Counted from the first letter of the stretch, positions 43,983 through 52,570 are shown. The stretch: 64,000 bases of DNA from Bailinhaonella thermotolerans (GCF_003594875.1 NZ_QZEY01000002.1:62001-126000), one strand, 5' to 3'. Translations and numbers: made by a program. The notes: generated from the sequence alone by a model not told the origin.

Positions 43983-45281
43983 TCAGCTCTTCCTGGACGC
44001 GATGTGGTCGGCGGCCTTCTTCTTGCCCTGCGCGACGAACGCCGCGGCGTCGATCTTCCCGGAGATGAGCTGGTCGTGCAGCGGGAGGAAGACGTCGTTC
44101 CACCAGGACTTGTCGGCCGCCGCCTCGTCGTAGGTGCGGTGGGTGGCCGTGGCCGAGGCGACGTCCTTCTGCACGCCGGCCAGGTGGGCGGGCGCCGGCA
44201 CGTCGGCGCGGGAGGGGATGTTGTCGGCCGCGGTGGCGATCTGGGAGACGTACTTGCTCTGCAGGAAGAAGGCCAGGAACTTCTTGGCCGTCTCCTTGTT
44301 CTTGCCCTTGGCGTTGACGCCCCAGCCGAGGGTGCCGACCTCGACCGAGTCCTTGCCGCCCACGGGGAGCTGGAAGGAGGCGACCTTGGCGCCGGAGCCG
44401 AGCTTGGGCTTGGTCTCGGAGGCGAGCCAGGTGCCGTTGAGGTTCAGGTCGTACTCGCCGGCCGCCCACGCGTCCTGGGCCGCGGGGAACTTGGTGGCCA
44501 TGAAGTCCTTCTGGAAGTACCCGCCCTTGGCGAGCTGGGCGACCTTGCGGGCCGCCTCCAGCACCTCGGGCCGGTCCCAGGCGGCCGGGTCGGCGGACAG
44601 CGCCTTGAGGCTGCCGGCGCCGTTCGCGCGGACCAGGGCGCTGTAGAACCAGTAGACGTTGTAGAAGTTGACGGTGCCGTCCTGGCCGATCGGGACGCGC
44701 CCGGCCTTCTTGGCCTTGTCGAGGTAGGCGATGAACTCCTCCCAGGTCTTGGGCGGGGCGCTCGCGAGCTCGGGGTGGCGGGCGGCGTCGAACCACACGG
44801 CCGTCGAGATGATCGTGTGCGGGACCAGGCCGAGCCCCTTGTCGGTGGAGGACGCGGTCTTGACCGCCGCGGGCAGCACGTCGGCCACGGTCTTGCCCTC
44901 GCCCGGCACCTGCGCCGCGAGCACGTCGTCGAGCGGAGTGAGCAGGTTCTGCGCCTGCCAGGTGGCCAGGTTGTCCGTCGCGGCGTCGAACAGGTCGGGC
45001 CCGCGCCCCGCCGCCATCTCGGTGGGCATGCTCTCGCCGCCCTTGCGCCCGACGAAGGTGACCTCGACCTTGGCGCCCGTCCGGGCGGCGAAGTCGTCCA
45101 GCGCCGCCTTGAAGATCTTGGCCTGCGGTTCGGCCTCGCCCCACGTGGAGCGGTAGACCAGTGACTCCCGGGCCTTCTCGCCGGTCGCGGAGTCGCTGTT
45201 CTTCTTGCCGCAGCCGGTGACGCCGAGGGCGAGCGCGCCGATCGTCAGAACGGCGGCGGCCCGGGACTGCCACGTTCGCAT
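43983..45281 (-). CDS. Extracellular sugar-binding lipoprotein
   Basis: 432-residue family 1 solute-binding protein. Signal MRTWQSRAAAVLTIGALALG with lipobox VTGC, then a bilobal binding domain (ARTGAKVEVTFVGRKGGESM, GRGPDLFDAATDNLATWQAQ, NLLTPLDDVLAA, GTLGWGVNAKGKNKETAKKF). Delivers an oligosaccharide to the two permeases. It is 57 bases after the oxidoreductase gene. Confidence 0.92.
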   Translation of the reverse strand: MRTWQSRAAAVLTIGALALGVTGCGKKNSDSATGEKARESLVYRSTWGEAEPQAKIFKAALDDFAARTGAKVEVTFVGRKGGESMPTEMAAGRGPDLFDAATDNLATWQAQNLLTPLDDVLAAQVPGEGKTVADVLPAAVKTASSTDKGLGLVPHTIISTAVWFDAARHPELASAPPKTWEEFIAYLDKAKKAGRVPIGQDGTVNFYNVYWFYSALVRANGAGSLKALSADPAAWDRPEVLEAARKVAQLAKGGYFQKDFMATKFPAAQDAWAAGEYDLNLNGTWLASETKPKLGSGAKVASFQLPVGGKDSVEVGTLGWGVNAKGKNKETAKKFLAFFLQSKYVSQIATAADNIPSRADVPAPAHLAGVQKDVASATATHRTYDEAAADKSWWNDVFLPLHDQLISGKIDAAAFVAQGKKKAADHIASRKS

Positions 45282-45338
45282 GGTTTCGCCTTTCTCAAAG
45301 GATGCGTTGCGGGGGATGCGCAGCGGGATGTCGGGAGG

Positions 45339-46586
45339 TCAGGGGGCCAGGGACACCACGGAGCCGGTACGGCGGGCGTGCTCGGCGGCCCAGACCACGC
45401 GGTGGGTGGCCAGGCTCCCGGCGGCATCGGTCAGCACGTGCGCGGGGTCGCCGTACGCGACGGCCGAGACGAACGCGTCCATCAGGGACCGGTCGCCGCC
45501 GCCGTGGCCGGTGGCGGCCGAGGCGTCGGCCCCCGCCCCGGTGTCGATGACCTCGACCGTGTCGGTGACGAAGTCGTGCACGCGCAGCACCACCCCGTCG
45601 CCCTCGATGGAGCCGTGGGTGCCGAACACCCGCGTCTTGCGGTGCTCCAAAGCGGCGAACGCGGTGACGGTGCAGGTGGCCGAGGTCCCGTCGGCGAACT
45701 CCAGGGTGACCACCTGGGTGTCCACCACGTCGTTGTCGCAGGCGTAGACGCACCTGCCGTACGGCCCCTCGCGCAGCGCCGTCAGCACGCCGGCCTCGGT
45801 GTGGTCGGCGGTGACGGCCGACAGCGGCCAGAACTCCTTCTCGGGATCGCCGAGGCAGCCCAGGTACAGGCGGGTGGCCGAGTACGGGCAGGAGGGCTCG
45901 ACCGGGCAGTCCAGGCACCGGTCGGCCGCGCCGGGCGGGCGGTGCTCGGGGCGGAAGTGCACCAGGTTCCCGAACGAGGAGACCCGCGCGGGCAGGCTCC
46001 CCTTGACGTGGACGATCCAGTCCAGGTCGTGGCACGCCTTCGCCAGTAGCATCGGTGCCGAATCGGCCTCGCTGCGCCAGTTGCCGCGGACGAAGGAGTG
46101 TGCCTGGTGCCACCAGCCGACCTGTTCGAGGTGCTGGATGTTCATGATCTCGCCGACGCGGCCCTTGCTCACCAGGTCCTTCAGGACCCGGGTGTACGGC
46201 GAGTAGCGCATGACGTGGCAGACCGCGAGGATCACGCCGTGGCGCTCGGCGGCCTCGGTGATCAGGGCCGCCTCCTCCTCCGCCGGCGCCATCGGCTTCT
46301 CCAGGAGGATGTGGTAGCCGAGCTCGGCCGCGCGCACGGCGGGGCCGACGTGCATGCGGTCCTGGGTGGCGATGATCACCGCGTCGGCGCGGCGTCCCCC
46401 CGCCAGGAGCTCGGTCCAGTCCGCGAAGACGTTCTCCGGCGCGACGCCGTGCTCGGCCGCCATGGCCTCCCGCCGCCCCGGGTCGGGCTCGGCGACGGCG
46501 ACGACGCGAGCGCGCCCGCTCTCCAGCGCGTGCCTCGCGTACCCCTGGCCGCGCAGCCCCGCCCCCACCACGGCGAGTGTGATCAT
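45339..46586 (-). CDS. Gfo/Idh/MocA family oxidoreductase
   Basis: 415-residue NAD(P)-dependent sugar or inositol-type dehydrogenase. Rossmann start MITLAVVGAGLRGQGYARHA, catalytic EKPMAPAEEEA with the conserved Lys, then a C-terminal substrate domain. A CLDCPVEPSCPYSATRLYLG stretch contains four cysteines and suggests a metal or disulfide element seen in some family members. First gene of the operon, after an AT-rich promoter region shared with the ROK regulator. Confidence 0.9.
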   Translation of the reverse strand: MITLAVVGAGLRGQGYARHALESGRARVVAVAEPDPGRREAMAAEHGVAPENVFADWTELLAGGRRADAVIIATQDRMHVGPAVRAAELGYHILLEKPMAPAEEEAALITEAAERHGVILAVCHVMRYSPYTRVLKDLVSKGRVGEIMNIQHLEQVGWWHQAHSFVRGNWRSEADSAPMLLAKACHDLDWIVHVKGSLPARVSSFGNLVHFRPEHRPPGAADRCLDCPVEPSCPYSATRLYLGCLGDPEKEFWPLSAVTADHTEAGVLTALREGPYGRCVYACDNDVVDTQVVTLEFADGTSATCTVTAFAALEHRKTRVFGTHGSIEGDGVVLRVHDFVTDTVEVIDTGAGADASAATGHGGGDRSLMDAFVSAVAYGDPAHVLTDAAGSLATHRVVWAAEHARRTGSVVSLAP

Positions 46587-46608
46587 CGACGTCCTCTCGG
46601 GTTTGGTA

Positions 46609-46623
46609 CTTTATTAATGAAAG
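46609..46623. promoter_or_regulatory. Candidate ROK operator
   Basis: CTTTATTAATGAAAG, an imperfect inverted repeat with CTTT/AAAG arms, in the AT-rich spacer (46587-46666) between the divergent oxidoreductase and ROK genes. It sits at about +1 of the minus-strand promoter, a repressing position. Confidence 0.45.
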
Positions 46624-46626
46624 CTG

Positions 46627-46656
46627 TTTTTATTTGTCGGACCGGATGCGTGTCAA
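46627..46656 (-). promoter_or_regulatory. Probable promoter of the carbohydrate operon
   Basis: On the minus strand TTGACA (46651-46656), 18 bases, TAAAAA (46627-46632), placing transcription start near 46620, about 34 bases before the oxidoreductase ATG. The -35 box overlaps the ROK leader. Confidence 0.6.
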
Positions 46657-46666
46657 GGGGGCCCAG

Positions 46667-47839
46667 GTGAGGATTCGCGGCGGAGACAGCTCGCGGCTGC
46701 GGCGGATCAACCTCGCCGAGACGCTCCGCGCCGTGCGCGGGCACGGGCCCATCGGGCTCACCGACCTGGCCCGGCGCGCCAGCCTGTCCCGCCCCACGGT
46801 CGAGAGCCTGGTCGAGGAACTGCTCCAGACGGGCTGGCTGCGTGAGCTGCCCCCGGAGTCGGGCCAGCTCGGCCGGCCCGCCCGGCTCGTCCGGTTCCGC
46901 GCCGACGCGGGCCACGTCCTGGGCGTGGACATCGGCTCCTACACCGTCCGGGCGACCGTGGCCGACCTGGACGGCGAGGTCGTCGCGACCCACGCCGAGC
47001 CCGCGGGCCCCTCCGCCGGGCGGGCGGAACGGCTCGCGGCGGTGCGCACGGCGGCCGGCGCGGCGCTGGCGGCGGCCGGGGTGGACCCGGGCCGCGTCAG
47101 CGCGGTGTGCCTGGGCACGACCGGGGTCGTCACGCCCGCCGGCGTGGTCAAGCTGTCCGTCGGCCTGCCCGAGTGGACGGGCCTGGACCTGGCCGGGGAG
47201 TTCGCCGCCGACTTCGGCTGCCCGGTCCTGGTGGAGAACGACTGCAACCTGGCCGCCCTGGCCGAGCGCTGGAACGGGGTGGCCAGGGGCGTGGACGACG
47301 TGGTGTTCGTGCTGTCGGGCGTCCGCACCGGGGCCGGCATCCTGATCCGCGGCGAGCTGCTGCGCGGCGGGCGCGGCGGGGCCGGCGAGATCGGCGCGCT
47401 TCCTCTCGTCGGGTGGCACCGCGCCCCCTCCCACCTGGCCGGATACCCCGGGCTGCCGGAGGAGGCCCCGCCGGAGGGGGTCGCCGCCTACGTCCTGGCC
47501 CAGGCGCGCCGGGGCGACCCGGCCGCCCGCTGGGCCGTCGAGCAGTACGCCCACGACCTGGCCGAGGGCATCGCCGCGCTGGTCCTGACCGTGGACCCCG
47601 ACCTCGTCGTGCTGGGCGGCGGCGTCTCGCGCTCGGCCGACGTCCTGCTCGACCCCCTGCGCCGCCACCTCGACCCGCTCTGCCTGGAGCCGCCGGCCGT
47701 GGCCATCTCCACCCTCGGCGACCAGGCCGTCGTCCTGGGCGCGGTCCGCCACGCCCTCGACCACGTGGACGCCCGCCTCTACGACATCGACTCCCCCCTC
47801 CCCCAGCCCGCCCTCTCCCCCGCCACGACTAATCCTTAG
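46667..47839 (+). CDS. ROK family transcriptional regulator
   Basis: 390 residues. A winged helix-turn-helix (INLAETLRAVRGHGPIGLTDLARRASLSRPTVESL) precedes a ROK sugar-kinase-like fold (LGVDIGSYTVRATVADLDGE; VLVENDCNLAALAERWNG; DLVVLGGGVS). The zinc motif CxCGxxGC of ROK kinases is missing, so it should be a pure sugar-responsive regulator. GTG 46667 has AAGGGGG 5 bases upstream; ATG 46646 is an alternative. Divergent from the carbohydrate operon it probably controls. Confidence 0.9.
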   Translation: MRIRGGDSSRLRRINLAETLRAVRGHGPIGLTDLARRASLSRPTVESLVEELLQTGWLRELPPESGQLGRPARLVRFRADAGHVLGVDIGSYTVRATVADLDGEVVATHAEPAGPSAGRAERLAAVRTAAGAALAAAGVDPGRVSAVCLGTTGVVTPAGVVKLSVGLPEWTGLDLAGEFAADFGCPVLVENDCNLAALAERWNGVARGVDDVVFVLSGVRTGAGILIRGELLRGGRGGAGEIGALPLVGWHRAPSHLAGYPGLPEEAPPEGVAAYVLAQARRGDPAARWAVEQYAHDLAEGIAALVLTVDPDLVVLGGGVSRSADVLLDPLRRHLDPLCLEPPAVAISTLGDQAVVLGAVRHALDHVDARLYDIDSPLPQPALSPATTNP

Positions 47840-48235
47840 ACCTTGGATAAAGCCCCCGCCCGAGCCGGAGAGCGCGGAGCCGGCCGGTCAAGGCCGTACG
47901 GCAGCGGCGGGAGCCGGCGAAGGCCGTACGGCGAGGCGGGGGCGGCGGAGGCCGTACGGCATGGCCCGGCCACCCGGCCGGGGTCATGAGCCCGGAGACG
48001 CGGCGGAGCGCGGGCGCCGGCGGCCGGCGTGGGCCCGGGCGTCGGTGAAGACGCGGGCGGGCCGCCCTGTCGAGGCCGCCCTTGTCGCTCCTCCGGGAGC
48101 GCGCCGCGCCTCGTCCCGCCAGACGGCGCGCGCGATCCGGCGGCCAGGTCACCCGGGGGTGACCACCGGGGATCCGTAGCTGTGCGCAAGCGAAAGGGGC
48201 CAGTTCCGTGATTGGGACTGGCCCCTGACGTGGGG
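47840..48235. other. 396-bp intergenic region, repeated GGCCGTACGGC
   Basis: No gene seen. Contains three copies of GGCCGTACGGC spaced about 30 bases (near 47892, 47922, 47952) and the tRNA-Val terminator hairpin at its right end. Confidence 0.5.
48195..48226 (-). terminator. tRNA-Val(CAC) terminator
   Basis: Perfect 10-bp stem AGGGGCCAGT/ACTGGCCCCT, extended inward to 13 bp, 6-base loop; on the minus strand it is followed by a TTTCGCTTG run, 9 bases after the tRNA. Confidence 0.75.
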
Positions 48236-48307
48236 TGGGCGATACTGGGATCGAACCAGTGACCTCTTCGGTGTGAACGAAGCGCTCTCCCGCTGAGCTA
48301 ATCGCCC
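48236..48307 (-). tRNA. tRNA-Val (anticodon CAC)
   Basis: 72-nt cloverleaf with acceptor GGGCGAT/ATCGCCC, D arm GCTC-AGCGGGA-GAGC, anticodon loop TTCACAC on a CTTCG/CGAAG stem, T arm ACTGG-TTCGATC-CCAGT, discriminator A. CCA is not encoded. Nearly identical outside the anticodon arm to tRNA-Val(GAC) at 55186, which lies in the opposite direction. Confidence 0.95.
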
Positions 48308-48847
48308 CGGTGCGGTTTGTTCCGCAGGAAGAACAATACAGCACCGCCGGGGTTCTTGGCGCATCGACGAGATCGGGATGCCCGACTCCAGGGCGATCGG
48401 GGCCGCCGGGGCAGGCCGGCGGGCGGCGGGGCCCGGACCGGGGGTACACACGTGATGATCAATCCTGCGGCCGGGGCCGGTGGCGGTCCCGGGGTCCTTC
48501 GCGGCCCCGGGGACGCCCGCGGCCCGTGGCGCCGTCGCGTGGCGGGCAAGGCGGCCCCATTTTGTGCCCAGCCGCCGCGGGGCCGCGCCAAGCGGGGGCA
48601 ACGGGTCACCAGGCCGGCCCGTGCTGATGCCGATGGCATGGCCAAAAACTCTGGGGGTACGCCCAAGTTAGGCCGATTTTGGCAGGTCATGCCCCGAATG
48701 TCGGGCTGTGATGTGTGTTACAGATGGGCCTCGCGGCGGAATTCTTCCTACAGGTTTTCTTGTTCCGCGTCATAGCTCACAGCGATGTCCGTTGGAGCAG
48801 CGACAGCCCCGTTGAGGGGACCCGACGACGAAAAGGTTTGGCTGACG
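48308..48847. other. 540-bp gap upstream of ssgB with possible structured leader
   Basis: No gene seen between tRNA-Val and ssgB. Positions 48635-48693 can fold: GGCATG-GCCAAAA pairs with TTTTGGC-aggt-CATGCC (one bulge), enclosing a small TGGG/CCCA hairpin. The 48690-48780 stretch is relatively AT-rich and likely holds the ssgB promoter. Confidence 0.4.
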
Positions 48848-49264
48848 ATGAACAGCACCACCATCTCCGCCGAGCTGGGCCTTCGCCTTGTGGTCCCCGA
48901 CCGAACCACCGTCCCCCTCCTGGCCGGGCTCACCTACTCCGCGGACGACCCCTACGCGATCCGCATGGCCTTCCACGTGGGCAACGATGAGCCGGTCGAG
49001 TGGATCTTCGCCCGCGAGCTGCTGACCGTCGGCATCGTCCGGCGCGTGGGCGACGGCGACGTCCAGGTCTGGCCCTCCCAGTCCGACGGCGAGCGCACGC
49101 TGCACATCTGCCTGACCTCCCCGTTCGGGCAGGCCCTGTTCGAGGTGCCGCTGCCGCCGCTGACCGAGTTCCTGCACCGCACCTACGACCTGGTGCCCGC
49201 GGGCCGCGAGTCGGAGTACATCAACCTGGACTCCGAGCTGGAGAACATGCTCTGGAGCTCCTGA
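48848..49264 (+). CDS. ssgB: SsgA-like sporulation/cell-division protein, SsgB type
   Basis: 138 residues of the SsgA/SsgB family restricted to morphologically complex actinomycetes. In Streptomyces SsgB positions the FtsZ ring for sporulation septa. Family stretches: ISAELGLRLVVPD, LTYSADDPYAIRMAFHVG, PVEWIFARELLTVG, GDVQVWPSQSDGERTLHI, and NLDSELENMLWSS at the end. ATG 48848 starts at the conserved N-terminus; the ribosome site is poor. Supports a sporulating host. Confidence 0.92.
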   Translation: MNSTTISAELGLRLVVPDRTTVPLLAGLTYSADDPYAIRMAFHVGNDEPVEWIFARELLTVGIVRRVGDGDVQVWPSQSDGERTLHICLTSPFGQALFEVPLPPLTEFLHRTYDLVPAGRESEYINLDSELENMLWSS

Positions 49265-49327
49265 CCGCCCGCGGCGCCCGCGCGGCCGTACGGCCCGCGC
49301 GCCGCCGCCCCGGTCCCGCGCGCCCGC

Positions 49328-49966
49328 TCAGCGCAGCAGCGCCCGCATCCGGGAGATCTCGGCGGTCTGCCCCGAGAGCACGTCGCGCGCCAGCGCGCGG
49401 ATCCGCCGGTCCCGCCCGTCCCTGAGCACCTCGCGCGCCATCGTGAGCGCGCCCTCGTGATGGGCGATCATCAGCCGCAGGAACGACCGGTCGAACTCCT
49501 CCCCCGACGCCCCGGCCAGCGCGTCGAGCTGCCCGGGCGTCGCCATGCCCGGCATCGGCTCCGCGCCGTGGCCGTGGCCGTCCGGCGGCCTGCGCCCCTG
49601 GTCCGCCAGCCAGGACCGCATGACGACGATCTCCGGCCCCTGCGCCGCCTCGATCCGCGCCGCCAGCGCCTTGACCGTACGGCTCGCGCCCCGGCTCGCC
49701 GCGAGCGCGGTCATGCGCAGCGCCTGGGCGTGGTGGGGGATCATGCGCTCGGCGAACAGGACGTCGGCCGCGTTGGCGGCGGGCCCGCCGAGCGGCACGC
49801 GCTCCCCCGGCGCCGCCGTGCGGGCGGCCTCTCCGGGGCCGGCGGGGGCGACGACGGGCGGGCCCGACGAGGGCACGACGCCGCCCTGGGGCGGGGCCGC
49901 CGAGCACGCGGCGGCGGACGCCAGGGCGACCCCCGCGAGAGCCCGTCTCGTTGCCAGTCGCCTCAC
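49328..49966 (-). CDS. DUF305 lipoprotein
   Basis: 212 residues. Signal VRRLATRRALAGVALASAAAC with a lipobox-type AAAC, a Pro/Gly linker, then the DUF305 four-helix domain with its two hallmark motifs AERMIPHHAQALRM and LRLMIAHHEGALTM, and a His/Met-rich HGHGAEPMPGMA loop that could bind copper. GTG 49966 with GGAAG 4 bases upstream. Divergent from the LVIVD lipoprotein gene, a pairing that suggests a common surface function. Metal binding is an inference. Confidence 0.87.
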   Translation of the reverse strand: MRRLATRRALAGVALASAAACSAAPPQGGVVPSSGPPVVAPAGPGEAARTAAPGERVPLGGPAANAADVLFAERMIPHHAQALRMTALAASRGASRTVKALAARIEAAQGPEIVVMRSWLADQGRRPPDGHGHGAEPMPGMATPGQLDALAGASGEEFDRSFLRLMIAHHEGALTMAREVLRDGRDRRIRALARDVLSGQTAEISRMRALLR

Positions 49967-50023
49967 AAAACTTCCATACTTGGGCAAATACGATCACGTC
50001 CAGCCTAAGTGAGAGGCCGTGTT

Positions 50024-51451
50024 GTGGCGAAAACCAGGCGCAGCGCCGTACTCGGCCTGATCGCCCTCCTCACCGCGGGCCTGACCGCCTGCACGAGCGT
50101 CCCCGCGGCGGCCCCGGAGAGCCCCTCGCCCTCCCCGCCGGCGTCCGCGCCGGCCGCGGGAGCCGCCACCCCGCCGCCGCAGCAGGCGAGCAACATCCGG
50201 CACGTCGCGCTCGGGGCGAAGCGGGCGCCGTTCGACCAGCGGGGCGCGTGGAACTCCGACCTGGCCTTCCAGGGCAACCACGCCTTCGTCGGCAACTACG
50301 GCGGCTTCACGGTCTACGACATCGCCGACCCCGCCCGCCCCCGCGTCGTGAGCCAGGTGGTCTGCCCGGCCTCGCAGAACGACATCTCCGTCAGCGGGAA
50401 ACTGCTGTTCCTGTCGGTCGACGAGCCGCGCACCGGGGAGAGCTGCGAGAGCGCCGACGGCGGCCCCGGCCCGGGCGGCGCGTGGGAGGGCATCCGGATC
50501 TTCGACATCAGCGACGTCCGGCAGCCGCGCTTCGTGGCCGCCGTCCGGACCGACTGCGGCTCGCACACGCACACCCTGCTGCCCGACGGCGACGACGTCT
50601 ACGTCTACGTCTCCTCGTACGGCCCGCAGGAGGGCTTCACCGGCTGCGAGCCGCCGCACGACAAGATCTCGATCATCCGGGTCCCGCGCGACGACCCGGC
50701 CGCCGCCAAGGTGGTGGCCACCCCCGTGCTGTTCAAGGACGGCGGCCAGAAGGGGAACCTGGGCCCCTTCGACGAGACCAGCGGCTGCCACGACATCACG
50801 GTCTACCCCGAGAAGCGGCTGGCCGCCGGGGCGTGCATGGGCGACGGGATCCTGCTGGACATCTCCAAGCCCGCCGCGCCGCGCGTCCTGGACCGGGTGC
50901 AGGACACCGAGAACTTCGCCTTCTGGCACTCGGCCACGTTCAACAACGAGGCGGACCGGGTCGTGTTCACCGACGAGCTCGGCGGCGGCACCTCGGCCGT
51001 GTGCACCCAGGCCATCGGCCCCAAGCGGGGCGCGGACGGGGTGTACGACATCGTCGGCGAGGGCGACGGGCGCAGGCTCAGGTTCCGCGGCTACTTCAAG
51101 ATCCCGCGTCACCAGGAGCCCGGGGAGAACTGCGTCGCGCACAACGGCAACCTGGTGCCGGCCAAGGGCCGCGACATCATGGTCCAGGCGTGGTACCAGG
51201 GCGGCGTCTCGGTCTTCGACTTCACCGACCCGGAGAACGTCCAGGAGATCGGGTACTTCGACCGCGCCGCGTTCCGCGGGGACAGCCTCGCCGGGTCCTG
51301 GTCCGCGTACTACTACAACGGCCACGTCTACTCCAGCGACATCCAGCACGGCCTGGACGTCCTGAAGATCACCCACCCGTCGGCGGCCTCCGCCGAGTCG
51401 GTCCGGACGACCGAGCTCAACGCCCAGACCCAGACCTCCTACAAGGAGTGA
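50024..51451 (+). CDS. LVIVD repeat surface lipoprotein
   Basis: 475 residues. Lipoprotein signal (KTRRSAVLGLIALLTAGLTAC) and Pro/Ala/Ser linker, then a beta-propeller built from LVIVD-type repeats: AFVGNYGGFTVYDIADPARPRVV, GIRIFDISDVRQPRFVA, GILLDISKPAAPRVLDRV, GVSVFDFTDPENVQEIG, HGLDVLKITHP. Ligand unknown. GTG 50024 follows GAGAGG by 7 bases; GTG 50009 is also in frame. Divergent from the DUF305 gene across 57 bases. Confidence 0.88.
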   Translation: MAKTRRSAVLGLIALLTAGLTACTSVPAAAPESPSPSPPASAPAAGAATPPPQQASNIRHVALGAKRAPFDQRGAWNSDLAFQGNHAFVGNYGGFTVYDIADPARPRVVSQVVCPASQNDISVSGKLLFLSVDEPRTGESCESADGGPGPGGAWEGIRIFDISDVRQPRFVAAVRTDCGSHTHTLLPDGDDVYVYVSSYGPQEGFTGCEPPHDKISIIRVPRDDPAAAKVVATPVLFKDGGQKGNLGPFDETSGCHDITVYPEKRLAAGACMGDGILLDISKPAAPRVLDRVQDTENFAFWHSATFNNEADRVVFTDELGGGTSAVCTQAIGPKRGADGVYDIVGEGDGRRLRFRGYFKIPRHQEPGENCVAHNGNLVPAKGRDIMVQAWYQGGVSVFDFTDPENVQEIGYFDRAAFRGDSLAGSWSAYYYNGHVYSSDIQHGLDVLKITHPSAASAESVRTTELNAQTQTSYKE

Positions 51452-51475
51452 CCCGCTCCCCCCGAGCCGGTACGG

Positions 51476-51515
51476 CGCCGCGCCCGCCCCTCCGTGACGT
51501 ACGGCGGGCGCGGCG
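51476..51515. terminator. 13-bp-stem hairpin, bidirectional terminator
   Basis: Perfect arms CGCCGCGCCCGCC/GGCGGGCGCGGCG with a 14-base loop, between the convergent LVIVD (+) and pabC (-) genes. Confidence 0.65.
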
Positions 51516-51535
51516 TCTCCGGGGGCCTCAGGGGG

Positions 51536-52393
51536 TCACGGGTCGAGGTCGGCGGCCGAGCGCTCGGCGAAGACCTTCATGGCCTCGGCGGTGACCGGGC
51601 CGGGCGCGGCCGGGAGGAGGCGGCCGTCCACGGCGCGGATCGGCTGGACGTCCCGCGTGGTGGAGGTGAGGAAGGCCTCCTCGGCCTCGTACAACGCGGA
51701 GAGCGGGACGTCCTCCTCCACGCCGCCGGACCACTCCAGGACCAGGGCGCGGGTGACGCCGGCGAGGCAGCCGGACGACAGCGGCGGGGTGACCAGGCGG
51801 CCGTCGCGGACGAGGAAGACGTTGCTGCCCGTGCCCTCGCACAGGTTCCCGGCGAGGTTCTGGAAGATCGCCTCGCCGCCGCCGCGCTTCTTGGCGTAGG
51901 CCAGGGCGACGGCGTTGTCGCCGTACGACGTGCTCTTGACGCCCGACAGCGCGCCGCGCTCGTTGCGCGGCCACGGCACCACGACCACGTCGCCGGTGGC
52001 GGGGAACGGCTTCTGCTCGCCGGCGATGACGATCGCGTTCGCGCCCACGTCGCCGCGGTCGGAGCCGAGGGGGCCGGGGCCGCTGGTGTAGGTGACGCGG
52101 ACGCGGGCGAGCGGCCAGGCCGGCGACTCGGCCAGGACCGCGTTCACGCCGTCGGCGATGGCGGCCAGGTCCGGCTCGGGCAGGCCCATGGCCTCGGCGG
52201 ACCGGCGCAGGCGCTCCAGGTGGCGGGTCAGCGCGAAGGACCGCCCGGCGACGGCCTTGATCGTCTCGAACACGCCGTCGCCCACCATGAGCCCGTGGTC
52301 GAACACCGAGACCACGGCCTTCCCGGGTTCCAGCAGGATCCCGTTGACCCAGATGGGGGACTCCCTGCGGGGTTCGGCCGCGTCCGCTGTCAT
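51536..52393 (-). CDS. pabC: Aminodeoxychorismate lyase-like class IV aminotransferase
   Basis: 285-residue fold-type IV PLP enzyme. PLP Lys in ALSGVKSTSYGDN; WVNGILLEPGKAVVSVFDHGLMVGDGVFETIKA is the conserved N-terminal motif and NLCEGTGSNVFLVRDG the cofactor loop. Next to pabB, so most likely the lyase that releases p-aminobenzoate from aminodeoxychorismate for folate. Branched-chain or D-amino-acid aminotransferase activity is the alternative for this fold. Confidence 0.87.
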   Translation of the reverse strand: MTADAAEPRRESPIWVNGILLEPGKAVVSVFDHGLMVGDGVFETIKAVAGRSFALTRHLERLRRSAEAMGLPEPDLAAIADGVNAVLAESPAWPLARVRVTYTSGPGPLGSDRGDVGANAIVIAGEQKPFPATGDVVVVPWPRNERGALSGVKSTSYGDNAVALAYAKKRGGGEAIFQNLAGNLCEGTGSNVFLVRDGRLVTPPLSSGCLAGVTRALVLEWSGGVEEDVPLSALYEAEEAFLTSTTRDVQPIRAVDGRLLPAAPGPVTAEAMKVFAERSAADLDP

Positions 52394-52444
52394 GTCGTCG
52401 TCTCCTCGATGGATGGTCCGCCGGTCCGGCTGGCCCGGGTGGTC

Positions 52445-52534
52445 TGCGTGCTCTGCGTGCTCTGCGTGGTGTGCGTGGTGTGCGTGGTGTGCGTGGTCTG
52501 CGTGGTCTGGATGGTCTGCGTGGTCTGGACGGTC
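52445..52534. repeat. 9-bp minisatellite (TGCGTGGTC)n between pabB and pabC
   Basis: Ten head-to-tail imperfect 9-bp units (TGCGTGCTC, TGCGTGGTG, TGCGTGGTC, TGGATGGTC). Occupies half of the 177-base spacer between pabB and pabC. Confidence 0.8.
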
Positions 52535-52570
52535 AGGTTGACCGGGGTGGCCGGGAAGGCCGCGCCGGTG

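Noticed and set aside
49265-49327. Hairpin between ssgB and DUF305 genes as terminator
   Set aside because: Contains the GGCCGTACGGCC palindrome, but the outer arms pair poorly; not listed as a terminator.
52445-52534. Possible CRISPR array
   Set aside because: Units of 9 bp without spacers; a minisatellite.
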